A stretch of 48,237 nucleotides of DNA from a virus. Both the position numbers and the translations under genes were made by a program. The notes beneath the pieces are model-generated. The model searched no databases. It saw only the letters and a program-made list of their open reading frames with translations, and was not told the DNA's origin. The stretch spans positions 1-48,237 of IMG/VR virus record IMGVR_UViG_3300008114_002917; one strand, given 5' to 3'. The stretch's first letter is position 1, and each line of letters opens with the position of its first letter. Shown piece after piece: positions 1 through 9,122 of the stretch.

Positions 1-1
1 G

Positions 2-1096
2 CAATATTTTGGTGGAGTGGTACTCTTCACAAAAGACCAAGTCTTAAAAACCAATGGTTATTCAAACGACTATTGGGACTGGGGTCAAGAAGACGATGAT
101 TTATTTTGGAGAGCGTATTTTGAAGGTCTCACAACTTACAAAGTGTTCAAAAAATATGAGAATAGAAAAGTTGCTCAGTTCAATGGAAATGATTCTTATT
201 TAGCGTTTAAAAGTAGTAGAGAAATAAGTTCTTGTTTTCACCAAGATCATACCATATCAATATTATTTAGTGCGGATCAACAACCCGATAAAGTTCCGAT
301 TTGGTTAGTCGGAGACGAAGAACGAAAATTCGTAGAATACCCATTATTGAGAAAAGATGGTAGTTTCAATTGGGGAATTTCATTCAACAATTCTAGAGCG
401 ATTTCATCCATAGTTTATGATAGAGACAGTAATCATCACTACAATTACGCTAAACGATATGAAAATGAATGGACATGGGTTACTCTAACTTATGATTCAG
501 AGAATGGGGATTATTACCTATATGTTAATGATGAATTGAATTACAATATGAATGGAGTTAAAGAAAACAAACCCTTACATATTGAAAAAAAATTAAAAAT
601 ACACGATTCAATCAAACCAATTTTACTAGGTGTTTGTAGTCATACTGCAGTTTTTCTAAAAGGAAAAATAGCCGAGGTTAAAATTTCCAAAAAGTTTTCA
701 ACAAATATAAATGAAGTTTTCGAAAGTAATGATGACTTGGTTCTTCATTATAATTTCGATTTGTCAGACAAAGATTTGGTAAATGATTATGAATTCTATA
801 ACAATAATACTATATTTGTAAATGAAGATATTGAAGTTAAGGATATTATTCTCCCTTATCGTAGAGAAGGATCATTTGATTGTATCTACCATGTTGATGA
901 AGGTTTTGTGAATGGTAAATGGGCAAAAGGAGAAACCACTGCAAGAAACGAGAAACGGTTTGTAACTGAAATGCAACAAAATAAAATTGAGTACAAAGAT
1001 GAAGGATATAATAAAATAATGGATGTTACTGAGTTAATTGATATTAATGAATCATTATACCCGAACACAAGGTTTATAAATGTAAAAATGAAGTAA
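2..1096 (+). CDS. GT7 (beta-1,4-galactosyltransferase C-domain type) glycosyltransferase with inserted LamG domain, 5' partial
   Basis: The frame is open from base 2, so the gene starts upstream of the window; a GTG at 17 is internal. The first residues read QYFGGVVLFTKDQ, followed by NGYSNDYWDWGQEDDD and a short helix. This is the acceptor-site and metal-binding block of the Glyco_transf_7C family. About 35 residues later a concanavalin-like LamG/laminin-G fold begins (AQFNGNDSYLAF; WTWVTLTYDS; ILLGVCSH; KGKIAEVKIS) and runs for roughly 220 residues. The protein then returns to YRREGSFDCIYHVDE and NEKRFVTEM, matching the block that normally follows EDDD directly in beta4GalT proteins. I infer that the LamG domain is nested inside the transferase domain. 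The likely role is hexose transfer to a glycan, with LamG binding carbohydrate. The stop overlaps the next start (TAATG). Confidence 0.8.
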   Translation, partial: QYFGGVVLFTKDQVLKTNGYSNDYWDWGQEDDDLFWRAYFEGLTTYKVFKKYENRKVAQFNGNDSYLAFKSSREISSCFHQDHTISILFSADQQPDKVPIWLVGDEERKFVEYPLLRKDGSFNWGISFNNSRAISSIVYDRDSNHHYNYAKRYENEWTWVTLTYDSENGDYYLYVNDELNYNMNGVKENKPLHIEKKLKIHDSIKPILLGVCSHTAVFLKGKIAEVKISKKFSTNINEVFESNDDLVLHYNFDLSDKDLVNDYEFYNNNTIFVNEDIEVKDIILPYRREGSFDCIYHVDEGFVNGKWAKGETTARNEKRFVTEMQQNKIEYKDEGYNKIMDVTELIDINESLYPNTRFINVKMK

Positions 1097-3189
1097 TGAA
1101 AATAGAATATGAACAACCTTGGTTTTTGAACCCTAAAATCGGGCAATCTTCGGCTAATATTATAATGAATTCATCATATACTATTAGTTTATCATTCTCC
1201 ATTGGTGAAGATTATAAAAAAGATGATAAAGTAGGGTTTTTTGGAGTACCAGGTAAAAATTTCGGAGTGAGTTACGATTGTACAAAACAACTATTACTTT
1301 TTGAATTTTGGACAAAAGATTATGAAGGTAATCCTGTGTTCAATCATCAAACTTATGAAGTTTACTTCGAAAATATTTTTGGTAAGGAAATTAATATTAC
1401 ATTAAGTTATAATGGTTCAGAGTATAGAATTTTCTTCAACTTTAAACACTTGGGGTCAATCAAATGTGATTATCCTTTAGTGGATGATTACATTAATGAA
1501 CCTTTATACATTGGGTGTCAGAACATTGACAGCGTCAATGTTGACCACAGAAAATTGACTGAAATGGATGTATTTCATTTCTCAGTTTTCGAAACAACCT
1601 TTCCGATAAATTTAATCAAAACATTTGTAAACCAAACAAATCGTGATTCTGAACTTTTTGATGACACCCTTTTGTGTGTTTTTGATTTTGAAGACAAAAC
1701 TGGATCGGAGCACATAATACATGATGAATATAAGAAAAAGTATTTCCTGAAGAAAAAAAATACAAGTTCAGCTCAAGGATTTGAAGATGTTAAAAATAAA
1801 TTAGATAATGTAGGATGTGGTTTTTGTCTGGCGAAATGGACTCAGGTGACCATGCATTTACATAATGGTACGACCCATTCTTGCCACCATCCCGAACCAC
1901 ATAAAGTCTCTTTAGATGAAATAGCAACTAATCCTACTGCACTTCATAATAGTAAAATCAAAAAACAAGCTCGAAAAGAAATGTTGGAAAACGAACGTCC
2001 GAGCGAGTGTTCGTATTGTTGGAACGTTGAGGACAATTCTAATTCATTTTCCGACAGAGTTTTCAAATCTTCAGAGCCTTGGTCTGAACCATTCTTCGAT
2101 GAGATTTCAAAGTCAGATTGGGATGCGGACTACAACCCTAAGTACGTAGAAGTTAGTTTTTCAAACACTTGTAATTTCAAATGTGCCTATTGTGGGCCAG
2201 AGTATTCGTCCAAGTGGATGGAAGAGATTAATGATTATGGTCCATACCAACTTTCAACCTTTGAATACAATGGGATAAAAAGGATGGAGGAACGTGATTC
2301 TAAGCCATATAAAAATTCTGAAAATAACCCTTATGTAGAAAGTTTTTGGGAATGGTTTCCTGATCTTTACCAAAGTATGGATACTTTTAGAATCACTGGA
2401 GGAGAACCTTTATTGTCAAAAGATACATGGAAAGTTTTGGATTTTATTTTGGAAAGTAAAGAACCGAATAGAAACCTAAAATTTTCTATAAATAGTAATT
2501 TAGGTGTACCAGATAATTTGATTGATAAACTAATAGAAAAATTAGATAAAATAATTAATCAAAATTTGGTTAAAGAAATAATCATATTCACTTCATGTGA
2601 TGGGTATGGAATACAATCTGAATATACTCGTTATGGGATGAATTTTGAAAAGTTATTCCAAAATATTGATAAAATACTGGGTAAACTACCGACAGTCACT
2701 ATTGTAATAATGTCGACTTTTAATATTTTCAGCGTTTTTTCTTATGAATCACTGATAAAAAAAGTTTATGAGTTGAAAATAAAACATTACAATCCCGACA
2801 GATATTGGAGTTCGGCATTGATTTTAGATACTTCATATCTACGACAACCATCTTTTATGAGTTTCAGATTGTTAAAAGGATATATCAGTGAAGAATATTT
2901 TGATAGATGGATAAAATTCATGAAATTCAATTCAACCTATAGAAGTTTAAATTTTTTACAAGTTCAAACTGTAACTGATGTTGGATTTTCTATACAGGAA
3001 ATTGAAAAAGTTTCTAGATTACGAGATATTTTTATCTCAGACAAAAATGTGGATGATTCTACTTTTACACAACATAAAGAAGATTTAAACAATTTTGTTA
3101 AACAATATGAAAAACGAAGGGGGTTGAAAGTTTTAGAAATTTATCCTGAAATGAAGTCTTTTTTTGAACAAATTGAAAATGAAAATTAA
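1096..3189 (+). CDS. LamG-radical SAM fusion protein
   Basis: A 697-residue protein. Residues 1-220 form a LamG-like beta-sandwich (GVPGKNFGVSY, FEFWTKD, PLYIGC). Residues 240-310 carry an accessory cysteine region: C241-x2-C244, C263 in SCHHP, C305-x2-C308 in ECSYCW. The radical SAM cluster motif is C359-x3-C363-x2-C366 (CNFKCAYC), followed by RITGGEP at about 434. The layout resembles the short twitch/SPASM-type radical SAM proteins seen in marine phages, but with the auxiliary cysteines before the core and LamG fused in front. It presumably cleaves S-adenosylmethionine to a 5'-deoxyadenosyl radical; the substrate is unknown, and LamG may present a glycan or glycoprotein. It shares the TAATG junction with the upstream gene and overlaps the next one. 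The pair at 3179 and 3933 looks like an unfused copy. Confidence 0.85.
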   Translation: MKIEYEQPWFLNPKIGQSSANIIMNSSYTISLSFSIGEDYKKDDKVGFFGVPGKNFGVSYDCTKQLLLFEFWTKDYEGNPVFNHQTYEVYFENIFGKEINITLSYNGSEYRIFFNFKHLGSIKCDYPLVDDYINEPLYIGCQNIDSVNVDHRKLTEMDVFHFSVFETTFPINLIKTFVNQTNRDSELFDDTLLCVFDFEDKTGSEHIIHDEYKKKYFLKKKNTSSAQGFEDVKNKLDNVGCGFCLAKWTQVTMHLHNGTTHSCHHPEPHKVSLDEIATNPTALHNSKIKKQARKEMLENERPSECSYCWNVEDNSNSFSDRVFKSSEPWSEPFFDEISKSDWDADYNPKYVEVSFSNTCNFKCAYCGPEYSSKWMEEINDYGPYQLSTFEYNGIKRMEERDSKPYKNSENNPYVESFWEWFPDLYQSMDTFRITGGEPLLSKDTWKVLDFILESKEPNRNLKFSINSNLGVPDNLIDKLIEKLDKIINQNLVKEIIIFTSCDGYGIQSEYTRYGMNFEKLFQNIDKILGKLPTVTIVIMSTFNIFSVFSYESLIKKVYELKIKHYNPDRYWSSALILDTSYLRQPSFMSFRLLKGYISEEYFDRWIKFMKFNSTYRSLNFLQVQTVTDVGFSIQEIEKVSRLRDIFISDKNVDDSTFTQHKEDLNNFVKQYEKRRGLKVLEIYPEMKSFFEQIENEN

Positions 3190-3916
3190 CTATAGAGAAC
3201 CATATTGGATTAAGTTTGAATGGGATGTTAAGGAACATACGGACAATCAGTTCGTAACCAATTATAATAAACACACCAACAATGAATTTGTCGACTTTTT
3301 TCATAACAAATCATTTGTAATCAGTTGTAATTTCAAAATTGAAAAAGAATACAAAAAAGATGAAATATCGATGGTTTATGGGAAACCTGGAAAACCCATG
3401 GGTCTTACATATAATGCTTCGAACGGAATCTGTGCATTTGAATATTGGGTCACAAACAAAGGAAATGATGAATTCAAATACTTCCATGTAAAAAATGTTG
3501 GATTTGAAGATGTTGAAAATGGAGTGACAATAACGATTATCAAGAAAAAAAATATGTTGTTTGCTTACAAAAATTTTAAAGAGGTAAATAAGATGGAAAT
3601 AGAGGGTGATTTTGTTGAAGACTATAAAATTCCTGAACTGTTTTTAGGATGTGCAAGCCCTCAAGCGTGGGAAGAAAAACATAGATATTTCTGTGAAGTT
3701 GATTATAATTTTTTTACCATGGTAAAGAATTTAAGTAATATCGAAGAAGTGAAATTGATTCACAATTCTGAAAATGAAAAGTTAATAAACAGTAATTACT
3801 ATAGTAATATTCTTTGTCTATATAATTTCAAAACAATCAATAATATTGGGATAGTCTATGACGATTCCAAAAATACTAATTTTTTAGAACGAGTACCTAA
3901 CGAGTTTATTTTATAA
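3179..3916 (+). CDS. Stand-alone LamG/concanavalin-like domain protein
   Basis: About 245 residues with no enzyme motif. I chose ATG 3179 (MKINYREPYW) because the upstream paralogue begins MKIEYEQPWF; a TTG five codons earlier is in the same frame but less convincing. It overlaps the preceding stop by 11 bases. GKPGKPMGLTYN, FEYWVTNKG, ELFLGCASPQ and the closing LYNFKTIN align by eye with the N-terminal domain of the protein at 1096, so it is a paralogous LamG fold. It lies directly before a radical SAM gene and probably supplies in trans the carbohydrate-binding domain that is fused in the neighbouring protein. Its function is otherwise unknown. Confidence 0.75.
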   Translation: MKINYREPYWIKFEWDVKEHTDNQFVTNYNKHTNNEFVDFFHNKSFVISCNFKIEKEYKKDEISMVYGKPGKPMGLTYNASNGICAFEYWVTNKGNDEFKYFHVKNVGFEDVENGVTITIIKKKNMLFAYKNFKEVNKMEIEGDFVEDYKIPELFLGCASPQAWEEKHRYFCEVDYNFFTMVKNLSNIEEVKLIHNSENEKLINSNYYSNILCLYNFKTINNIGIVYDDSKNTNFLERVPNEFIL

Positions 3917-3932
3917 TCAAACAGAAAAAAAA

Positions 3933-5396
3933 ATGTCAGAGCAATTAGCAAATTGGAGAGATAAAAATTTAAATTCTATTAGCTGTAGTTTTTGTGCTGC
4001 AAAATGGTACAACGTCAGTCTACACTTGGGTCACGGGTTTACAAATTCTTGTCATCTACCATTACCACATCCAATTGATTTGGAAAAAATAAAAACAAAT
4101 CCTTCAGCGTTACACAATACTGACTTCAAAAAAGAAATCAGAAAAATGATGTTGGAAGGCGCAAAACCTGCAGAATGTTCTTATTGTTGGAAAATTGAAG
4201 ACATCGGTAGAAATAACATTTCTGACCGTGTCTATAAAAGCCAAATATATACCGAAAAAGAAATTGCTGCATTGAAAGACTTACCATGGGATGCGGATAT
4301 TACACCAAAAACAATCGAGGTGAGTTTTGACCGAACATGCAATTTTGCTTGTTCTTACTGTAATTCAGGTTATTCAACTACGTGGGGTAAAGACATAAAA
4401 AAGAATGGACCTTATCAAAAATTCAAAACTAGTAGTGCTGGTGCGTATTATGCTGATGGATCATGGTCTGAAATTTATGGTAAACATAATGAAAATAACC
4501 CATACGTTGCCGCTTTCTTAGAATGGTGGCCTGAACTAACCAAAACCCTACAGGAAATTAGAGTTACTGGAGGGGAACCGACCCTGAGTCGTAACTTTTG
4601 GCAGTTTATGGAGGAAGTTAAAAAATATCCATCACCTAGTTTAAGAGTTGCAATCAATTCTAATTTGGGGGTAAGTCAAGAAACTATTGATAAGTTGATA
4701 AATGTGACTCATGAAATCAAGGTTAAAGAGTTTGATATATACACTAGTTGCGAAGCGTATGGAGCACAGGCAGAATATATTCGTGATGGTTTGAATTACG
4801 AAGTTTGGAGAAACAATTTGGTACAAGTAATCGAAAAGGCGAATATAAGACAAGTTGTTATAATGATGACAATCAATAGTTTATGTTTGTTCAGTATCAC
4901 TGAATTTTTGGATGATATGTTGACACTCAAAGCAAAGTATGGATGGAATAAACCAATTGTTGATTTCAATATTCTAAGATGGCCTGCGTTTATGTCTCCA
5001 TTAACTTTACCTGATGACATCAAACAAGATTTACATGGTAAATTATCAATGTGGTGGAGAAAAAATAAAAAAAATCCATTAATCAACATGTACGAAGGAG
5101 CACAAATCCAAAGACTTGTTGATTACATCGAAGTTGTCAACAGGGGTCATAATACCACTGAAATGGATTTGGAATTACAATTCCACGATTTTAAAAGTTT
5201 TTACAGTCAACATGATAAAAGGAGAAACAAAAATTTCGTTAAAACCTTTCCTGAGTTGGAAGAATGGTATAATTCGATTAAAGTTGACCAATCAATACCT
5301 GACGTAAGAATGACAGACGGGAGAATCACACACTTCGAACCTGGTGAATACGTTTCAGATAAACAAAATTACAATTTAGATGGAGACAAATCATAA
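3933..5396 (+). CDS. Radical SAM protein with N-terminal auxiliary cysteine region
   Basis: 487 residues. The auxiliary cysteines are C18-x2-C21 (CSFC), C40 in SCHLP and C82-x2-C85 in ECSYCW. The radical SAM motif is C136-x3-C140-x2-C143 (CNFACSYC), with RVTGGEP downstream as the SAM-binding GGE block. It is clearly paralogous to the radical SAM half of the protein at 1096; NPSALHN, ECSYCW and the SDRV.KS stretch are all shared. The gene begins after a 16-base gap rich in A with no Shine-Dalgarno sequence. Its 3' end overlaps the next gene by 17 bases. It likely modifies a peptide or glycan; the substrate is not visible from sequence. Confidence 0.85.
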   Translation: MSEQLANWRDKNLNSISCSFCAAKWYNVSLHLGHGFTNSCHLPLPHPIDLEKIKTNPSALHNTDFKKEIRKMMLEGAKPAECSYCWKIEDIGRNNISDRVYKSQIYTEKEIAALKDLPWDADITPKTIEVSFDRTCNFACSYCNSGYSTTWGKDIKKNGPYQKFKTSSAGAYYADGSWSEIYGKHNENNPYVAAFLEWWPELTKTLQEIRVTGGEPTLSRNFWQFMEEVKKYPSPSLRVAINSNLGVSQETIDKLINVTHEIKVKEFDIYTSCEAYGAQAEYIRDGLNYEVWRNNLVQVIEKANIRQVVIMMTINSLCLFSITEFLDDMLTLKAKYGWNKPIVDFNILRWPAFMSPLTLPDDIKQDLHGKLSMWWRKNKKNPLINMYEGAQIQRLVDYIEVVNRGHNTTEMDLELQFHDFKSFYSQHDKRRNKNFVKTFPELEEWYNSIKVDQSIPDVRMTDGRITHFEPGEYVSDKQNYNLDGDKS

Positions 5397-6666
5397 AGTA
5401 TATTGTTCTCTTGAAGACTGGGACACTGTTTTAGATTATTATAGACCAAATGGAGCATCAAAATCTTGGTATTTGAGAGAGACTGGAGTATTCGATTACC
5501 CCAAAATGTGGGGGGTTTGGAATTTATTCGATATAGAAAATGGAAATAAACCATTTGGTCACGATGTAATTGTTGAAAATATTACTCCGAGATATAATGA
5601 TAATATAGTTTTTCAAACCAAAGAAGAAATAAATGGGAAAGACCATTTGTATATAATTAATATTTTTGATAATTGGTTTTTCAAAAAAAATGAAAAGATT
5701 GGATTCAAGTGTATTTCCGAACAATATATCAACGATATAAGAAATGGAAATTGTAAGATAGTAATGATACATCAATTCGAAGGGTATAGTGCCTCGTCAT
5801 CCGAAAACGATGATTTGGGGATTATAGATTCTTGGATAAAAGAGTTGGACTTACCTGAAGAATCGATTTATTATATACATGGTAATTTACTTATTGATGA
5901 GGTAAGAAAAGAAAAGGGATTCAAGTTCAATTGTATTCCTATTTCGATTTTCGATTCTTGGATAGATTATAGAATTTTTAACGATGACATGGCTGATTTT
6001 GAACCTGTTGATAATCAGTTTCTTTTTTTATCCTATAACCGAAATCCAAGACCTCATAGAATTTATTTGGTTTCGGAATTATTAAGACTAAACTTACTAG
6101 AAAAAGGTAGATTGAGTATTGGTAAGTTTGAAAGTAAAGAAACAGAATCAATATCTAAATTGTCGGAAATGACCCCCATAATGATCGACAGGACATTGGA
6201 CATCAATTGGGCGGGTAATCTTGAATTATCCGATCACAAGGCTACATTCATGTCAATAGTCACTGAGACATTGATTGATGAATCAGTTTTATTTATTTCT
6301 GAAAAAATATGGAAACCAATAGTAGTTGGGCATCCATTCATGATTTTAGGTAATGTCAATACTTTGAAATATATTAAAGATTTAGGGTTTAAAACTTTCG
6401 ATAAATGGTTTGATGAAAGTTACGATAATGAACCAATTCATCATAAGAGGGTCGACATTATTGTGAAGGAAATCAACAAATTCAGAGATAAATCAATTGA
6501 GGAATTGAAGTTAATTAGGGAGGAAATGAAAGAAATATGTGTCTTCAATAGAAATAGATTCATTGAAATTATTAAAGATAAGTACGATTATGATGGTATG
6601 GGTTGGAGTAACAATAAAAAGCCTTTGATAAAGATTTTCAAAGAAATTAATAATAGTTTTCAATAA
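5380..6666 (+). CDS. GT10-like glycosyltransferase-type protein (paralogue 1 of 5)
   Basis: 428 residues. The central block LSYNRNPRPHR (about 217-228) and the C-terminal block TETLIDESVLFISEKIWKP then GHPFMILGN, with a closing GFKTFDKWFDESYD, define a family present five times in this window (5380, 6666, 9119, 20519 and 29615). The ISEK-x3-P...GHPF block resembles the sugar-nucleotide site of fucosyltransferase-like GT-B enzymes (GT10: TEKIW...G.P...G). The GT assignment is inference from that resemblance and the glycan context. ATG 5380 lies inside the upstream gene, overlapping by 17 bases, which suggests translational coupling. Confidence 0.6.
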   Translation: METNHKVYCSLEDWDTVLDYYRPNGASKSWYLRETGVFDYPKMWGVWNLFDIENGNKPFGHDVIVENITPRYNDNIVFQTKEEINGKDHLYIINIFDNWFFKKNEKIGFKCISEQYINDIRNGNCKIVMIHQFEGYSASSSENDDLGIIDSWIKELDLPEESIYYIHGNLLIDEVRKEKGFKFNCIPISIFDSWIDYRIFNDDMADFEPVDNQFLFLSYNRNPRPHRIYLVSELLRLNLLEKGRLSIGKFESKETESISKLSEMTPIMIDRTLDINWAGNLELSDHKATFMSIVTETLIDESVLFISEKIWKPIVVGHPFMILGNVNTLKYIKDLGFKTFDKWFDESYDNEPIHHKRVDIIVKEINKFRDKSIEELKLIREEMKEICVFNRNRFIEIIKDKYDYDGMGWSNNKKPLIKIFKEINNSFQ

Positions 6667-7955
6667 TGAACTTTGTTTTTGAAGAAGTTTCGTCCCATAG
6701 AAATTTTGTTGACAATTGGGAACTTAATGGTATAGGTGCATATAGATTTACGGTTTGTCCACTTTTCAATCGAATGAATGTAATTCGGTTTGCGGTGAAA
6801 GACTTGAACCCTAACATCGAAATAATCGACATTAATGATAGACCAGAGGTTTACGTAATTCCTATCGGGGTTAATAATGACCCACATTGGTGGGCTGGGG
6901 GAGAATTTTCCTCCAATCCCAACGTAGTGAGTTTTTTTGAATTTCTGAATGAAATTTATCTCAATGACTTGATTAGTGGGGGGGCTTTTTTACTTATCGA
7001 TTCTAGTTTTGAAGGCTACCATAGTGATTGGGTTTTCAATTTTTTCCATAAAGAATGTGAAAAAAGGAATATACCTGCAAATAAAATTATTTTCGTTACA
7101 GGAAATTCAATCGTTGAACAAAGATATGAGGAATGGTTGAAAACAAACCCTAAGGAAATAAAGATAAATCCTTTACCTTACTCTCATTTTGAAAATGATG
7201 TTTTCCTTAAATCTCAAGAAATGATACAGAGTAATGATTTACCTTCGTTTGAAGAACAACTGGTATATAAAAAAAATAATATTGATAATATAAAACTTTA
7301 TAACAACTTGAATAAAAAACCAAGGGAACACAGAATTTGGTTTTACAGTAGATTATTTTACAATAATTTATTAGATAAAGGATTGGTAAGTATGAATAAA
7401 ATTCCCATTTCACAAAGGCTGTATTGTGGTGAATTTATGGAACAACAATCTGTTGAAAACTTTGCAAAAACTTTGCCATCATTAATTTATGGAGTATCGA
7501 ATGAAATTGAAGACACAGGTTTTTACATCAATAGAATAAATCATAAAGTTTGTGATGACAGTTGGATTTCGGTAATTAGTGAGGCGAGATTTGAAGATGA
7601 GGAAGGAACAGTTTTTTTGAGTGAAAAAGTTTTTAAACCTATAACATCTCATCACCCTTTTATAGTCATGGGAAACAAACATAGTTTAAAAGAGTTAAAA
7701 AAATTAGGTTATAAAACGTTCTCGAATTGGATTGATGAAAGTTATGATGAGTTGGACAATTTACAACGAATGGATGCAATTGTTAAAGTATTAAATGATA
7801 TTGATAAAATTGAGAATAAGTTTGAGTGGTTCAAAAGCATGGAGGAAGTTTTGAAACATAATTATGAAATTTTGAGACGGAATGTGACAAAAAAATATCC
7901 CTACGCATATAATAAAATTATTGAAATTTGTTCAAACACTAAAAAAATTATCTAA
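6666..7955 (+). CDS. GT10-like glycosyltransferase-type protein (paralogue 2 of 5)
   Basis: 429 residues, joined to the previous gene by TAATG. It has the family blocks LNKKPREHRIWFYSRL and ISEARFEDEEGTVFLSEKVFKP, then HHPFIVMGNKHSLK and GYKTFSNWIDESYDELD. The N-terminal half differs strongly from paralogue 1, which suggests different acceptors. The next gene starts immediately after its stop. The glycosyltransferase role is inferred; no biochemical residue can be assigned with certainty. Confidence 0.6.
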   Translation: MNFVFEEVSSHRNFVDNWELNGIGAYRFTVCPLFNRMNVIRFAVKDLNPNIEIIDINDRPEVYVIPIGVNNDPHWWAGGEFSSNPNVVSFFEFLNEIYLNDLISGGAFLLIDSSFEGYHSDWVFNFFHKECEKRNIPANKIIFVTGNSIVEQRYEEWLKTNPKEIKINPLPYSHFENDVFLKSQEMIQSNDLPSFEEQLVYKKNNIDNIKLYNNLNKKPREHRIWFYSRLFYNNLLDKGLVSMNKIPISQRLYCGEFMEQQSVENFAKTLPSLIYGVSNEIEDTGFYINRINHKVCDDSWISVISEARFEDEEGTVFLSEKVFKPITSHHPFIVMGNKHSLKELKKLGYKTFSNWIDESYDELDNLQRMDAIVKVLNDIDKIENKFEWFKSMEEVLKHNYEILRRNVTKKYPYAYNKIIEICSNTKKII

Positions 7956-9122
7956 ATGAAAGTAGGTTTTATTGGAATTGGAAAATTGGGGAGAGATGCC
8001 GCAGAGGTCATGAGTGACGCTGGTCATGAAGTTTTTGGGTACGACACACATGAAAGGTTAGGGGTAAACTTTGAAATGAAAACAACCATAAAAGAAGTTT
8101 GTTTTGAAAGAGAAATTATTTTTATCGCGGTTCCAACACCACATGACCCACTATATGATGGAAAATATCCAACTTCACACCTTGAACCAAAAGATTTTGA
8201 CTATAGTATCGTTAAAGAAGTACTGACTGACGTGAATAATCACACAAATAGAACCCAATTAGTTGTTCTAATTTCTACAGTACTTCCTGGCACAATAAGA
8301 AAAGAATTCATTGATTTATGTACTAATTTCAGGTTCATTTATAATCCATATCTCATTGCAATGGGGACTGTCAAGGAAGACATGGTTAATCCCGAAATGG
8401 TTATTATTGGAACAGAAGATGGTACTTTTACAGGAGATGCAAATTTGTTGATTGATTTTTATAAAACGTTTGTTAATCCTGAAACTAGATTCGAAGTGGG
8501 AACTTGGGATGAAGCTGAAGCAATAAAAATATTTTACAACACGTTCATTTCCACCAAAATCGCATTAGTGAATATGATTCAAGATGTTTCGGAAAAAAAA
8601 GGAAATATCAATACAGATGTTGTTACTGGGGCATTAGAAAGAAGTACTAAAAGAATTGTAAGCCCATACTACATGAAAGCTGGTATGGGTGATGGAGGAG
8701 GATGTCACCCGAGGGACAATATTGCTTTAAGAACCCTATCAAACGAGTTGGGTTATGACATATTCGATACAATTATGAAAGCCAGAGAAAAGCAAGCGGA
8801 AAATTTGGCTGACAAATTAGTGATATTATCTGAAAAATTTCAACTTCCGATTGTTATTTTGGGTAAATCTTATAAACCGAATGTTGATTACACTGAAGGG
8901 TCGACCTCAATACTAACAGGTTTTTATTTAGAACAAAAAGGAGTCGATTTTGAATTCGACTGTGAACCTAAACAAGCCATTTATCTATTGGCTCACAGAG
9001 GAAAATTTTATAACTATTTATTTCCAAAAGGGAGTATAGTATTGGATGTTTGGAGAGAATTCAAATCGGATGACGAGAATGTTGAAGTTATTCAATACGG
9101 AAATACACGGAATTTATTATGA
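7956..9122 (+). CDS. UDP-glucose/GDP-mannose dehydrogenase family protein
   Basis: 388 residues. The N-terminal Rossmann motif is GFIGIGKLG at 4-12. STVLPGT (108-113) and AEAIKIFYNTF, with the family Lys and Asn at 191 and 195, come next. The catalytic cysteine is C250 in GGGCHPRD, corresponding to the GGSCFPKD signature; here F is H and K is R. A C-terminal UDP-binding domain follows (LGKSYKPNVDYTEGS). The family oxidises C6 of a nucleotide sugar to a uronic acid with two NAD+. Substrate choice (UDP-Glc, UDP-ManNAc or GDP-Man) cannot be told. The length is slightly short of the usual 400-440. The stop overlaps the next start by ATGA. Confidence 0.85.
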   Translation: MKVGFIGIGKLGRDAAEVMSDAGHEVFGYDTHERLGVNFEMKTTIKEVCFEREIIFIAVPTPHDPLYDGKYPTSHLEPKDFDYSIVKEVLTDVNNHTNRTQLVVLISTVLPGTIRKEFIDLCTNFRFIYNPYLIAMGTVKEDMVNPEMVIIGTEDGTFTGDANLLIDFYKTFVNPETRFEVGTWDEAEAIKIFYNTFISTKIALVNMIQDVSEKKGNINTDVVTGALERSTKRIVSPYYMKAGMGDGGGCHPRDNIALRTLSNELGYDIFDTIMKAREKQAENLADKLVILSEKFQLPIVILGKSYKPNVDYTEGSTSILTGFYLEQKGVDFEFDCEPKQAIYLLAHRGKFYNYLFPKGSIVLDVWREFKSDDENVEVIQYGNTRNLL

